Shown piece by piece: positions 35,696-48,200 of a stretch of DNA of 64,000 bases. The notes beneath the pieces were generated by a model, which saw only the letters and a program-made list of their open reading frames with translations, did no database searches and was not told the DNA's origin. Within the stretch, counting starts at the first letter, position 1. Each line of letters opens with the position of its first letter. Made by a program: the position numbers and the translations under genes. The stretch spans positions 65,239,869 through 65,303,868 of the forward strand of contig NC_046683.1 of assembly GCF_009870125.1 (NCBI RefSeq). The letters run 5' to 3'. This DNA is from Drosophila pseudoobscura. Its lineage: Eukaryota > Arthropoda > Insecta > Diptera > Drosophilidae.

Positions 35696-36688
35696 ATGAT
35701 TTTGACGTGGCCAAAGCTTGGTATTCTTCTGGGGGTAGCGCTGCTCTACGCCCTGCACTCGGCTGTCAGCTCGAGAGATACCCTGTTACCGGCTGGGGAC
35801 AACTGCAGCCTGGCATCGTTGGAGGTGGGCTACTGCCAATCCATCTGTTGGCTCCTGTGCCAGCTGACGCCTTGCCCTTTCATGTCACTGCTGGTGCTCG
35901 GTCTGATGGCGGAGTATCTCTACTACGCGGTGTTCCTCGTCTGTGGAAATTTCGTTGGACCCCGGCAGCGGCACGCGATTCGAGCTACTCAGATCTCGCA
36001 CAGATGGTGCCTCACTCATAGAGCCTCAAGCACTGCGGAGTGTTTACTGATGGAAATACGTCTCGAGGGGGAAACGGGCACGCCACGAGGGGACTTAGAT
36101 CCACCTCCTGTCCAGCCGAAACCTCCGCCTCGCAAAAAAAGACTACAGACACCCAAGCCCCCAGTTCCGAATTCCCATACTAGCTGCAGGAATCCGTTTG
36201 GTTCGACACTGCAGTGCACCACGGAAGAATTGAATACCGATCTGTACAGGATTTTGCGGCCAAACTTGCAACGAGCCCTGGATGGACTGCAGAAACCCCT
36301 TCCGCTGCCGGTGCCGGCGCCGGCGCCGGTGGCGCATCCGTTACCCCTGTACCTACCTCATTTGGATGAACTACCGCCAGTGTCCCAATCCGGGCACTCG
36401 ACGGTCCTGGAAAAGATGAAACCACGTCCGAAGCTGCTGCGTGGGATTTTGAGCCGGCTGGGCTCGAGCTCGACGAAGGGTCCGCGGGACAAAGATTCAA
36501 GCAACAGCAGCCTATTCCAGCCGCTCTGGCAGAGACTGAGACATCGATCCACTCGAAAGATGGAAGCCTCGGCCAGCGCATTCATCTCCAGCTGCTCGTC
36601 CAGCTCAGATGAGAGTCGCTTCATGTATACTAATGAAGAGAGGCAGAGAATGGCGTGGAAGAGCAGCTACACATATCTGAAGCCATAA
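35696..36688 (+). CDS. Unrecognised single-exon membrane/secreted protein, 330 aa
   Basis: I do not recognise this gene. The ATG at 35696 has an excellent fly context (AAAAC before ATG); the frame stays open a further 19 codons upstream but has no other ATG. The N-terminus has a hydrophobic segment (LGILLGVALLYALHSAV) that could be a signal peptide or TM. A Cys-rich stretch (CSLASLEVGYCQSICWLLC) and a second hydrophobic segment (MSLLVLGLMAEYLYYAVFLV) follow at about residues 65-85. The remaining two thirds is hydrophilic: proline-rich with basic runs (PPPVQPKPPPRKKR), a PVPAPAPV repeat, and a Ser-rich C-terminus (SSCSSSSDES). Two N-terminal membrane spans with a long cytosolic tail is the likely shape. 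The long unbroken frame, codon composition and ATTAAA at about 36756 support a real gene. Confidence 0.7.
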   Translation: MILTWPKLGILLGVALLYALHSAVSSRDTLLPAGDNCSLASLEVGYCQSICWLLCQLTPCPFMSLLVLGLMAEYLYYAVFLVCGNFVGPRQRHAIRATQISHRWCLTHRASSTAECLLMEIRLEGETGTPRGDLDPPPVQPKPPPRKKRLQTPKPPVPNSHTSCRNPFGSTLQCTTEELNTDLYRILRPNLQRALDGLQKPLPLPVPAPAPVAHPLPLYLPHLDELPPVSQSGHSTVLEKMKPRPKLLRGILSRLGSSSTKGPRDKDSSNSSLFQPLWQRLRHRSTRKMEASASAFISSCSSSSDESRFMYTNEERQRMAWKSSYTYLKP

Positions 36689-38880
36689 GCTTCTTCCTGG
36701 ACAGCGCGACCTTGGCGCACATCTAGTCGAATCTGTGTGATTTTATTTTGTTACGATTAAAAGCAGTTTGAAGCAAACCTTGCTACCGTGTCGCCTTGGG
36801 GCCGAATTTGGCTTTATTAGAACACATCCGGCAAGCGGAGGTCTACAAACGGGCTCGGCCAACAAAAGACTTAAGCGACAAACCTTGTTCTCGCATCAAT
36901 CATGGGGCGGGGAGCTCATGCGTTCACACACGTTCGATTTGGTGGCAAGGAAAACAGATTGCCATCGTCGCCCTACAGTTCCAGCTGGAATCCGACCTCC
37001 ATGTGCAGCCACACATCATTGTCTGGCAACAATGGTAGGAAAGAAAACGACAGAAACCATATTTGCCATGGAAATGAACATAAGATGCTCTGCGCAGTTC
37101 TAGTTGGTGTTCCACACCAGAGAAGAGGCCTTGTTTGGCGATTCCCAGACTAGTTTTTGTGTTCTTCCGCCGCAGAAATGGTGGAGCCAGACCTCCCCAG
37201 ACCCAGACCCAGGCCCAGACCCAGGCAAGGCCGTTGGAAAGTGAAAAGCCGCCAAATGAGCAGCGGATGATTTTCATAATTTGTAGCTAAAAATTAAATC
37301 ACGTTCCTTATCAGCAATGCGGCGCCGCGGCGTTTGGTTCGATGCTATTCGGTGCTGTGCTGTGCGATTGTGAGTGCCTTTCTTTTTCAACAATTACCAA
37401 AATCGGAAAGGCGGCCAGCGGAATTACCAACCAGAGCAGCAACAACAATGAAATTTCACTTTCAGTTTGTGTGTGCGAGTAAATCTGATGGCGGATAGGC
37501 ATACAAACAAAAGACTTAAGTCACGAACTTGCCGCCGTGAAGGTTAAGCCATCCGATTTGATATTCAATTGGTACAACTACAAAACGGTTTCGAAAGCCA
37601 AGCCAATGCACTCATCACATTCGCTGAGGTCCCGCGCCCACCTGAACTGCATAGCCAATGTACATACAAATATATTAAGGTCCGAATGCCCGAATGCCTG
37701 AATGTCCGAGTCTGCCAAAGATCACTTCTCACTTCTCATTTCGATCTTTCTATCCTCCGATCCGATGCTATCCCCCATTGCTTCGCTGGCCCGTTTCGCA
37801 AACAGAGCGAAAAGAGTTTTCTCGTGAAAACTGGCACAGAATGGCAATAAGCAATAAGCAATGCCTCCATCAAGTGGAAAACGGCACGCAATGCAGTCGG
37901 CTCGGCTCGGCATTAAAATGCACGCAATTAAGTCGAGCCGAGCAAATGATTTACAGTGAAAGGCAGTGAAATTTATAGCATCCCAGGCGTGAGAAGTCGA
38001 CCGGGCCGAGGCGGGACAGTCCTCCAGAAGTGCAGAACCTAAAATTCCTGAATGCAAGAGCAATCTTGGAATCCCCTGGAATATCTATCCAGTTCGTACT
38101 TTCGTTTTCCGTTTTTGGATGACCCACTGATTGCTGCTGCTGGGGGGACTAGGACTGGGGGAATCTGGGGTGTGATTGGAGCTTAGGAAACCCTTTCCAT
38201 TATTCATATCCACACAAACACAAGACCTATGCAAATGCTATCCGCTGCTTTCTATCGTCTTATCGTGTTACGCGCTGCTCGTCTCCGTCTTTGCATTTTG
38301 TAAATCATATTTTGGATTTGCATTAACCGCAGCTCCACTGAGGCGAGGTGGTGGTCAAGATTGGGTATGGGAATGGAATCGGCGGCGAAGACGTTTTGTT
38401 TTTATGCTAATCAAACGTGTTTCCTTACCAAATCCGAGTCGAATTTGATAACAAATGGATGGCTACGGGTATCCCGTTTGCCATCACTCCCCCATCTCAC
38501 AGCCGAGCCATTCGACGAGTGTCTGTTAACTGGTCTGTTAATGGCTAACAGAGGCTCCGCTCTGGCCATTACAAAAGAGTGGACCAAGAGTGGAGCGCAA
38601 CAAAGCTCATTTTCCATGCAGCTCACAGCGCGGGCTAGCTGCAAACTGAAACTGTAGTTTATGTTGCTTGCCGCTGCTTATTGCCGCCTGCTCTTGTGGT
38701 TGTTGTAGTTGTGGAGCTCTGGCTGCTCTGTTGTGGCTGCCTGCCCTCGTATATGGCACTCGTACGTGGCGGCTCTAAAGCTAAACCTGTCGCTGTTGCT
38801 GTTGCCGCTGCCGTTGCTGCTGCCGTTGCCGCTGCCGCTGCCCGTCGCCTTGTCTTGACAGCGTGCTGTGGCCGCAGCGC
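36689..38880. other. Intergenic region upstream of Cht7
   Basis: No gene is supported. Short open frames exist on both strands but lack domains and splice context. There is a GCTGTTGCC-type repeat at 38790-38850. Initiator-like TCAGTC/TCAGTT at 38886-38897 is a plausible Cht7 start site. Confidence 0.5.
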
Positions 38881-39100
38881 TCGAATCAGTCTCAGTTTTC
38901 CAGTCCACCGTGCAAGTACGCAGCGCCAAGCGGTTCGCCATCATCCAAAACATCCAAGTGACTGTGTCCAGTGACAAAATGCAAGGCTAGCCGAGCCAAG
39001 CCAAGCCAAAACCGAGAGTGACCAGTGTACTTCCCCCCGAAAATCAGCCAGATATCGAAGGATCATTCAGTTCGATTGTCCAAACTACAGCTCCAGATAC

Positions 39101-39185
39101 CACAGACACCGCAGACACCGCAGACACCACAGACACCGCAGACACCGCAGACACCGCAGACACCGCAGACACCACAGACACCACA
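39101..39185 (+). repeat. Nonamer tandem repeat (CAGACACCG) in the Cht7 5' UTR
   Basis: About nine units of CAGACACCR in tandem, just upstream of the Cht7 start codon. The frame through the repeat (Thr-Asp-Thr/Ala) is open and continues into the start ATG but contains no ATG of its own, so it is read as 5' UTR. Confidence 0.8.
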
Positions 39186-39269
39186 GCAGCTACTGCATTC
39201 GAAGGAGAGATACTTGGTTACCTTGTGGGATCAACGCGGCTCAGAGTGCCGTGCCGGAGACCAGTCGAA

Positions 39270-42200
39270 ATGGTGAGTGCAAAAGTGTGTCAGGCGGCAC
39301 CGGAGAACGGAGAACGGAGAACGGAGTACGAGAACCCATGGAGCGAACTGTGGAAAATTATCATATTCCCAGCAGAACACACAAAGCATGCCAAAGAATA
39401 TTGAAAGTCCGTTGACGCAACGGAAAAATGAATGTTGAACAACAACAACAACAACAATAACAATTTAGGCAAAGACAGGCAGAGACAGAGACGAAGGCAG
39501 ATATAGACACTGAGACAGGGACAGAGACAGAGACAGAATAATAGCCTGAAGTGTGAGAAACAGAGAAACAGAGACAACAACGAGTTCTACCGCTGACCGA
39601 TCGAAGTTGAAGGCAAACTTGTCAAAGACAATGGAAGGGGGGGCTGGAGGGGGATGGCTGGTAAGGGAGTCGGTTCGCTTCGGTTTCGCTTTCAAAGCGA
39701 TTCGAAAACTGAATGGAAAAACGCTCGATAATCCAATTGTCAGCGGCTCCCGCTCCGTCTCCGGCTCTTACTTCCTTTGACAAGAGATAGAGAGAGAGAG
39801 AGAGAGGGGGACAGGGACAGGGACAGGGAGAGAGATTTCCATTATGGCCGCAGCAGGCGGCAGGCGGCAGGCAGGCAGGCAGTCCGGGCACGCCTCAATT
39901 TGGCAGCCACCGCCGCAGCAGCAAGTAAAAGTTGCAGGCAAACAACAATAGCAATAGCGATAGCAACAATAACAAGTTTTCGCTTTTGTTTCACCAACAA
40001 TTAATATTGGCCAAAGGAAAACAACAAAAAGAAAAGACCCATGGCTGGTGGCTGGCTGGTGGACGCTGTCGATTGGCAAATCGTTGGCAAAGCGGCGACC
40101 ACTTCGCTCGTAAACAAAAAGCGAAAAACGAAAAACGAACAACAAAAAAAAAGCTAAACTGGTCTCAAAAATGAAAAACCCGCAAAAATTTGGTTCGACT
40201 CGCAGGCGAAATCGAAGTCGAAAAAAGCCTCGAAACGAGTGAAAAATAGCAAAATAGCAAAACAGCAAAGGCAAAAGCAATCGCAATCAAAAGCCAAATC
40301 CAATTCGAATGCGAATGCAAACTTTGAGTAGTTTATAAATTAAACATTTTGTGTTTGGCTCTTTCTCCTTGCTCCACGGTGGCACAATGGTACTACAGAC
40401 AGATTTGCCATACCCATTATAGTATACGATGTGGAGCAGGTCGAAATTTGACTATTTTCAAAGAGGAAAACAATGAGAAATGAGAGACAAGAAACGAGAA
40501 ACGAGAATTGTTAATTACCAAACCGGAGGGGGCTAGTCTTTCCATTGGCCTGGCTTTTTGTGCACTTTCGCAGCAGCCCCGCCCCCCATTGACAGCCCTC
40601 GACGGGCTGGATGGATATGTGCAGTCCGTCATCGTCACAGACGAAACGAAACTCTCACTTTCGTTGGAACTGTCTCTACGGTCGCTACCACGACAATAGC
40701 ATGGGCGACACTCGCAATGGAGAATTTTGTTTGGAAAACAAACAGCCCGAGTGCCACGACGAAGCTTGTGTACGTTCGAAAACCCCCACTTGCGAAGCGG
40801 TTTAATATTATAATTGCACGCAGAGACAGAGACAAAGACAGACCCAGAGAAAGAGACAGCGACAGAGACGGAGACAGACTTTCTCCCTTACGGACACGAA
40901 GCAGCGCGCGTTTTTCATTTTCTTCTCTGCCTTTTGTACGAGTATTATTTGTATTATTTTGTCGGAAGTCAGTAAGGCGGCCCACCCGGTCGTATGCGTA
41001 ATATTGCCAGATTGCCAGATACAGATAGCGCTGAGCCAAGAAAATTGTTCCAGAACGTTTAGAATATGTACTTCTAGACAGAATTTCCATCCAATCTTGA
41101 ATGCTCAGTCTTTAGTCGTTTAATTGCCAATCGCAATGATCACAGATCGCAGATCGCAGATGGAAGCCGTTTAACCAGACGTTTTATGCTAGGCAAGACC
41201 CGTCTGTTCGGGCAATTAAGTATTTTTGCTATTTCCCATGAAATAAATAAAATTATAAATCTGCACAAAATGGCAGCGGCACCCGGCCTCGAATCAGTCG
41301 CCGGGCCAAAAGTCTCTCGCTATTGGCGTGCCCCAATAGCAGTGTTCGTCTAGAATGTTCGTTCAGGGGCTGTTCATGCAGCATGCAGCATGCGGCATGC
41401 AGCTGCTTGGGCTTGGGCTTGGATCGAGACTGAGACTGTGGTGTGTGTGGGTCGTGGGTTGTTCGATGGCAGTCTGCACAGTGCTCATAATCAGGGCCAT
41501 AAGGCACAAGTCGAGGCTGTGCAGCTTCGCTCACATTTATGTAGATGATTTGGCTGAAACACAGAAAGCATCAACTGGTTATTGAACTCGCCGAGACAGC
41601 CAGTCCGGACAGAGTGAGCGGCGAGTGCAAGGCCTGCCTCAGGGCAGAGCATTCAAAAGACTGAGACAAGGAACTAACGAGCTGGCACTGGTTTCGTTTT
41701 CGGTTTCAGTTTAGGGTCTGGTCTGGTCTGATCTGGTCTTGCAGGAAGTCTAGCAGGCCAATTGTCAATGTGAGATATGAGATCCATCATAATTAACTCG
41801 CACCCAGTAGCAGTAGCAGACACTCACACACCCAGCCTTATAAATATCCACTCGAGCACGGGGCATATCAATCATTTGTCAGGCGATGGCGATGGCGATG
41901 GCGGTGGCGGTGGCGGCGAGGTGATAAACCAAAATAAAAGCAAACTCCAACTCCAAGCCGAGCGGCAAACTCGTTCAGAGTAGAGCTGTCATTATGTAAA
42001 GGCTGAGTATCTAAATATATCTGCCGAATAGCCACACCATCGACAGCGGCCACTGACAGCGGCATAATCGAGGCAGCTCTCAGTCGGAGCCAAAATGTCA
42101 AATCATTATCAGCGAAACTTGGCGATCAGCCAGCCCAGCTAGACACTATATCTATGGCTGTGACTGTGGCTATGTCCGCACGTATCTGTATCTGTATCTG

Positions 42201-45200
42201 ATCGATAACAGCGATTGTTGCACAATCTCTGGCCTGGCTTCTCATATTATAATTGAAGCTAATTAAGTGAAAAGGTAGTTTTGCGGCCACTTTTGTTGGC
42301 CCTTCCGATGGACGCTGTACAGCGACAGTATTTGGCAATAAATTCATCTGGCCGACCATAAAGTGGCTCGACTTAATACCGTTTTATTGTCTAGGCCATA
42401 AACATTGGTCGAGGCTCTAACAGCCAGAGACTGGAATGGTCGAGGCAATCGAGGCATCTTTTAATTTGAATATTTGTTCGCGTTGGACAAACGGGTTTCG
42501 GCTGAGCGCTTGATTCGTCGTGTGTCTCCGTTTTGGCCAAAAGGTTAAAGTTGAGCACAATGCCACCTGCTTTCTACCACCATAATAACACAAATTTCAC
42601 CTTTTCATGCTGCGACTGTGTGGATGGTCGGTTGCTGGTTATTGCTGGTTATTGCTGGATGCGCTTCCTCCCCTATGATTTGTTTTTCGGACGCTTTGTT
42701 TATAAATAAAAGCGCATATGGGGTTACGTAAGGCGGCTGCTGCCACCGATGCCCCACTGCTGCCACTGCTCGCGTTGCACTTGCTGAACCGATGATGATG
42801 ATGATGATGACGATGACATAATGTCCGCACAGTCAGTTCCTTATTGCAGCCGAGTCTTGGGTGCACGACACGCCTCTCCCGCAAGAAAGTGCAAGTGAAA
42901 ATATGAGTTTTACCCACCATTTGACAGGGACAGCGCCAGCGCCAGCGCCAGAGGCAGAGCATTTTCCAACCCGCTGGCTTCCATTTGCGGCCTCTGCCAC
43001 TCACTGGTACCCGTATGTGTGTCGCTTGGAGGCGAGTCTTTTGTTTTGCCAGAGCCAAAGGCAAAAAGCAAAAAGCGAAAAGCGACGAAAACCCCAATGC
43101 GACACGACACTGACAAATGTGCAAATTCTTGGCGAGGCCAGACGAAACATGGCAGCATGGCAGAATGGCAGCCAAAACCAAAACCAACAAACAAACGGAC
43201 ATAAATTTTATTGACATTATGAACAACTTCTTGGATCGTAGGAAATGCTTGGTCCGACTCCATTAGCACTGGAACGGAAGTGGTGCGCACTCGACTGTTG
43301 AGATCTCTGGCATTTCAGCCCCCAAAGAATAATGGTTATGGGTTCTTGTACAATCTCTGCTGTGCTGTTGCGACTGATGTTGATATTTATGGTGACTCAG
43401 CAGCAAAAGCAGCTGCCTGGCTGGCTGGCATTTTATGTGGCTCACGTTTGGGGCATTAAAAAGTCAAGCCAAAAGTGCAGTTCGCTCCATAACTCCATAA
43501 CTCAGGGCAACCGGGCCCCGGGGCGCGCATCCGTCAAATGTATGTGGAGCCAAGGAGCCCTAGAGTGGAGCCCCTCAGCCCTGGACTGGTTTCTAGAACT
43601 CGTCCAGCCTGTTCAGGGCTAGGCTGCAGCAGGAAGTAATTGCCAGAACCAGAACCAGAGCCCCACCCCACCCCGTAATTGGAGTCGCATATTTTTCGCC
43701 CAGCTAATTGGCCGAGCGAAGGCATTATTCTGATTGAGCATTGGACCAGTTTCGGTTAAAGTACAGCTGACTCATGCCCAGTCCACTGTCTTTCTCCCTC
43801 CCCCTTTCCTCTCTCTCTCTCCGAACTCGTTCATGGAGCCCGTGGCCAGATTGCGCAAGGTCGTCTGGTCAGGACAGGTGCTCACGACTGAGAGTCGGCC
43901 TGATTGTGACGTATGCAGCTGGCTTGCAGCGAAAAGCGTGAATAAATAGTTCGGTTCGCCACAAAATCAAAGCCAAAATATTGCCGAAACAGTTATGACT
44001 TATGGCTTTGTGGAATCCGTTAAGTCATCAGGTTTAGATGTAAGTGCCTCGTGTATATGCAACATACTCGTACGAGTGTACGCCTATGAGGCCTGGCGCG
44101 GTTTTCTTTTATTTTCTCTTTAGTTTTTCGACTGTCTGTATCTTACGCTATCATGTGCTTAATGGCGCTGTGTGGCGGTGTCTCACCTTGAGCTTAATTT
44201 CGGTCAGGCCAGAGCCCCAGCCAGCGCCATTCAAGATTTAATTAAATCTCAAAAGCGACAGAGCAACTATAAACAGTCGACAGCCGCTCAAGTGGCAAAC
44301 GTTCGGAGGGAAAGGCTATGAATTGCGACTTAAACGAGCGAATAATGGCTTAGAAATGGCCACAAACAAAGGACTTAGGCGACGAACTCTGCCCCGAACT
44401 GCGCTTTCGAGGAGGCACAAAGGATAAGTGCCACGCTTTGCGCCATTTGTGGCGCCTCTTGGAAAATATGACGGATCGTGGAAGAGAGGAGAGTGTGCTT
44501 GGTAAATGCCAACGAATATATACGCAAATGAATTGCAATTTGTGCGCTTTCTTGCGGCAATCAAGCGGCTTTCGTGCAAGTGAAATCAGCAATCGCAGAC
44601 AGATGGTATTTGGCGTGGTACCCTCTGATTGGGGGGATACGCGACCAAAGCTCGATGGGGAGTAGATAATGCCAGTCCCAGACGGACTTCAGAAGGGCTC
44701 CCACTTGTCCAATGGTTGCTGGCACCTTCCCTGTGGATGAGTATTTGAGACGACAGCCGTGCAGAGTGTCTCCTCGGTCGAGGCTGCACTTTTGCCTGGT
44801 TTTTCCTTTGGATTTTTGCGCAATTGAATAAATCGAATCATGCCCGCTGGAATGTACGAGTAGTTCGTTTGTCCCTCTACTTGCTGCTCCCCCGGCTGCC
44901 GTCCCGGCTCTTTCTATTATTTATCGACTTTTATTTGGTGCTGTCGTAACCACAGAGAAACACACACGCCAAAACGGAGACTGTAACCGGAGCCAGAGCC
45001 AGAGCAGGCGGCACCACCGGCACCGGCCCCGCCAAGAAAGAAAAGCCAGCCAGCTCCAAGCCCCCAAGCCCCCAAACCACCAAGCAACAGTCGCACAGTC
45101 ACAGACGGAGCCAAAGCCAACCGACAGCCACTTGGCTGTGCTCCAGCGAGCCGTTAGACAGCGCGGACCCTGGCTAATGATACTCACACACAGGGGCACA

Positions 45201-48200
45201 CTCGTAGTCGCACTCGTACTCGTAGCCTCCTCTCGCATTTGTAGAAAAACTTTGCAATGCGACTTGGACAACTGCCCGGAATGGAATCGAACAAAACATA
45301 CATACTTTGCGCAAGCACCTCCACACACACACACACCTGGAGAATGCAACCGAAAGATGATTTGCCAAAATTGAACATCGACAGACGGACAGGCGGACAG
45401 GCGGACAGGAGGACAGGCGGACAGACAGCCATTCAGTCAACGGGTACGGGCTCGCGGATTGCTGGTTGCTGCTGGCTGATTGCTGACTTTCGGTTCTGGG
45501 ATTTTCGCTTTCGCACAAGGAAAATGAAAGGCATTTGAGAGCTTGTTTTCACTTTATGGTCATTTCGTTTATTTCCGCGCCCCGGCCATCGCCATCGCCA
45601 TCGCCTTACGCCGTACACCGTACGGACTCCCAGCCAAAGCGAGAGAGCCAGCGCCAGCCCAAACCAGTTGGTCCAGTCCAGTCCAAGTGGATATTGATGG
45701 CCGATTGGTGGCTGGTGGTTGGGCTAACAGACTAACAGACTTGCTGGCTAACTGGTCGCGCAGTGGCCACACGCGATAAGGAACTTTGTGTGTGCTGGCG
45801 ACGCGCATTAAGATTTTATAATTTATGCATCAGTTTTGGGGCTGCTGAAACATTTAAACAAATAGCCCCAAATATGCTCGAACCAGTTTCACTTTTGATC
45901 GGCCCCAGCCACAGCCCCAGCCACAGCGCCACTGGGATTGTCGTATTCTCAGATCTTGATCAAGAGATCTGAGGAAGCAGCGATCCGATCCGCCGAACCG
46001 CCGAACCGCCGAGAACCAGCGAACGGCACGGAGATTTATGGTTTGGCCTGGGTGCTCGGGACTGGGATTGGGACTGGCCATAAATTAGACAAGCCTTTGT
46101 TGGAAGCGCGACCTTGAGCCATGAGCCATGAGCCATGAGCCCTCGTGCTGGCCGATCGGAATGTGTGTGGTTAGACCGGGGGGCTTCTAACTGTATCTGC
46201 GATCATTGTCCGTTAGCAGGCGACTCACGCTTGTGCCAATTTGGGCCATTTCTCCGCTGCCGCCGATTACCGCTAACTGTTTTCCCGCTCGCGGCCATTT
46301 GCATAACCCGGCGTTGCGTTGTGTAAGGTGTTCTTAATGGAGATGCCCGCTGAATGCCTAAGCAGGCCCGAAGACTGGCCGGTGGGGGGCTCTTCAGTGG
46401 GGGACAAGGAGCGGAGCTAATTTGCCACTAAACTGCCTAGAGTGCGGCTCTCCATCCACAGATGTCAGCCACTAATTGGCACATCTGAACTCAAACAATG
46501 GCCGGCCCGATCCATCCGAAATGAGACAGTAAACTTGAATAATTATGAGCACTGCACCGAATGGTTTGTAGTCATAATTAGTTGTCCAAGCAATCGACGG
46601 AGGTCTTGGGGCCATTGTTCAGGCCTGGCTGGGTCGGGTCGCGGCCCGTCTCTACTCCACTTGGGAACTGGGTCAATGTCGAGACGTGGTCGGTCCGCTC
46701 ATGTGGGATGCGAGTGGTGCCCAAAGGGCGGGACAGGTGGACAGCGGGACTGCGGGACCAGTGGCCATCCGACTCCGACTGACCTCTGTCTCAATCGCTA
46801 AGCCGGCGAAAGCGAGTGTGAAGTGCAATCGACGAAATATGCCGCCTGACCTTCACTTCGCCCCACTTGGGGACCTCCGCCAGCAGGTGACACGTAATTT
46901 GTTGAAAGTCGACGTGCACCCCACACAAATCGCCCCATGCCCCCCCTCCCCCCATATTAACGTACATCAAAAGCATCAAATAAATATACTTATACTCGTA
47001 GTAGACCCTGATTAATCGCCTGTTGTTTCTCCTCCACAGTTTTCGCCGCGGCTGCTGCAAGTCGCCTGTGTGATATGCCTGCTGATTGTCTTGCTCTCAC
47101 CATCCACTGACAGTGCACAGAGTAAGTATTTTGCCAGCAACAAAGGGGCTCCCCTCCTGGGGAGGGCGGCAAAAAGGTACCAAAGGGGACACCCGGGTTT
47201 GAACCGGGGACCTCTCGATCTGCAGTCGAATGCTCTACCACTGAGCTATATCCCCAGTTGGAAAAAACGGGAGAATTTACAGAACAAGAGCCAACACTCG
47301 CTCGGCATCGAGCCACAATTCGTTCTCCTTATGTGGGCGTCATATCTGCCTTCCACTCTGTCTTTGTTTCTACGACTATTTATACCCAGCACTCGCACGA
47401 GAACGAGGGTATATTGTGTGGTCCGGACGCATGTGACAGCTAGAAGTGCAATGAAAACTATATACCCCATATATACCCCATACAGACAGTCGCGATCAGC
47501 ACCAAAGACCAGTCAATCGAGCCTTTCCTTTCGTCTTTCTCTGTCTCTTTAAATTGGGAGTTTCGATTTCGACAGCTGATTAGCGGGTATCCTTTGGTCG
47601 GAATATCGACTGAGTGGAGTTATTTCCCGTCAGTAGTGTTTCATTTTGTATCTGCCAGACGGATGTTGATAAACAATCGTTGCTCTTTCTGTTGTTTCGT
47701 AGAGTAGGGATTGATTGCCTCTATCTGCAACACTACTTATCACTCGACAGCCCCGTCAGCCACTCTACCAAATGAGTTTTTTATGTCGGCAACGATTTGT
47801 TGCTTAACCAAAGCCCAAATGGGAAAAGGGAGGGGTCTCCCTCTTGGATAACGATCATATTAAAGCCCCAATGGTGGCATTGGGTTTCTTGGAAGATCTC
47901 CTGATTGAAGGATTGAAAAGTGAAACGACTTAATTCCAAATCTTTTTCTTCATGCATGGGAATACTGTGTGAGACCCTCTTCTTTAGTCAACTTTAAACC
48001 ATATTCCACATTCAGCTCTGGAAATACTTTAAGATCACGCACATGAGTTTTGGCATTTACAGTTAGTTGCATGTCACATGGAAAATGGGGAAATTAATAA
48101 ATATTAATGACAACCTAATTTCGAATAATTCGTGGTTGAACTTTAAACAGTAATGAAATTCCTCTTTGAGACTTTTGGGGGGGAGGGCAGTGGACCAATC

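Noticed and set aside
39768-40286. 172-codon minus-strand open frame in Cht7 intron 1
   Set aside because: Phe/Leu/Arg and Pro/Val low-complexity read from purine-rich simple repeats; no gene structure.
45950-45972. Near-palindrome around TTGATCAA
   Set aside because: Short and imperfect, with no neighbouring feature; expected by chance in a 64-kb window.
47070-47552. 160-codon + strand frame containing Cht7 exon 2 and running on
   Set aside because: Only 47040-47121 is coding; the frame then runs through the tRNA-Cys gene and a repeat fragment by chance.
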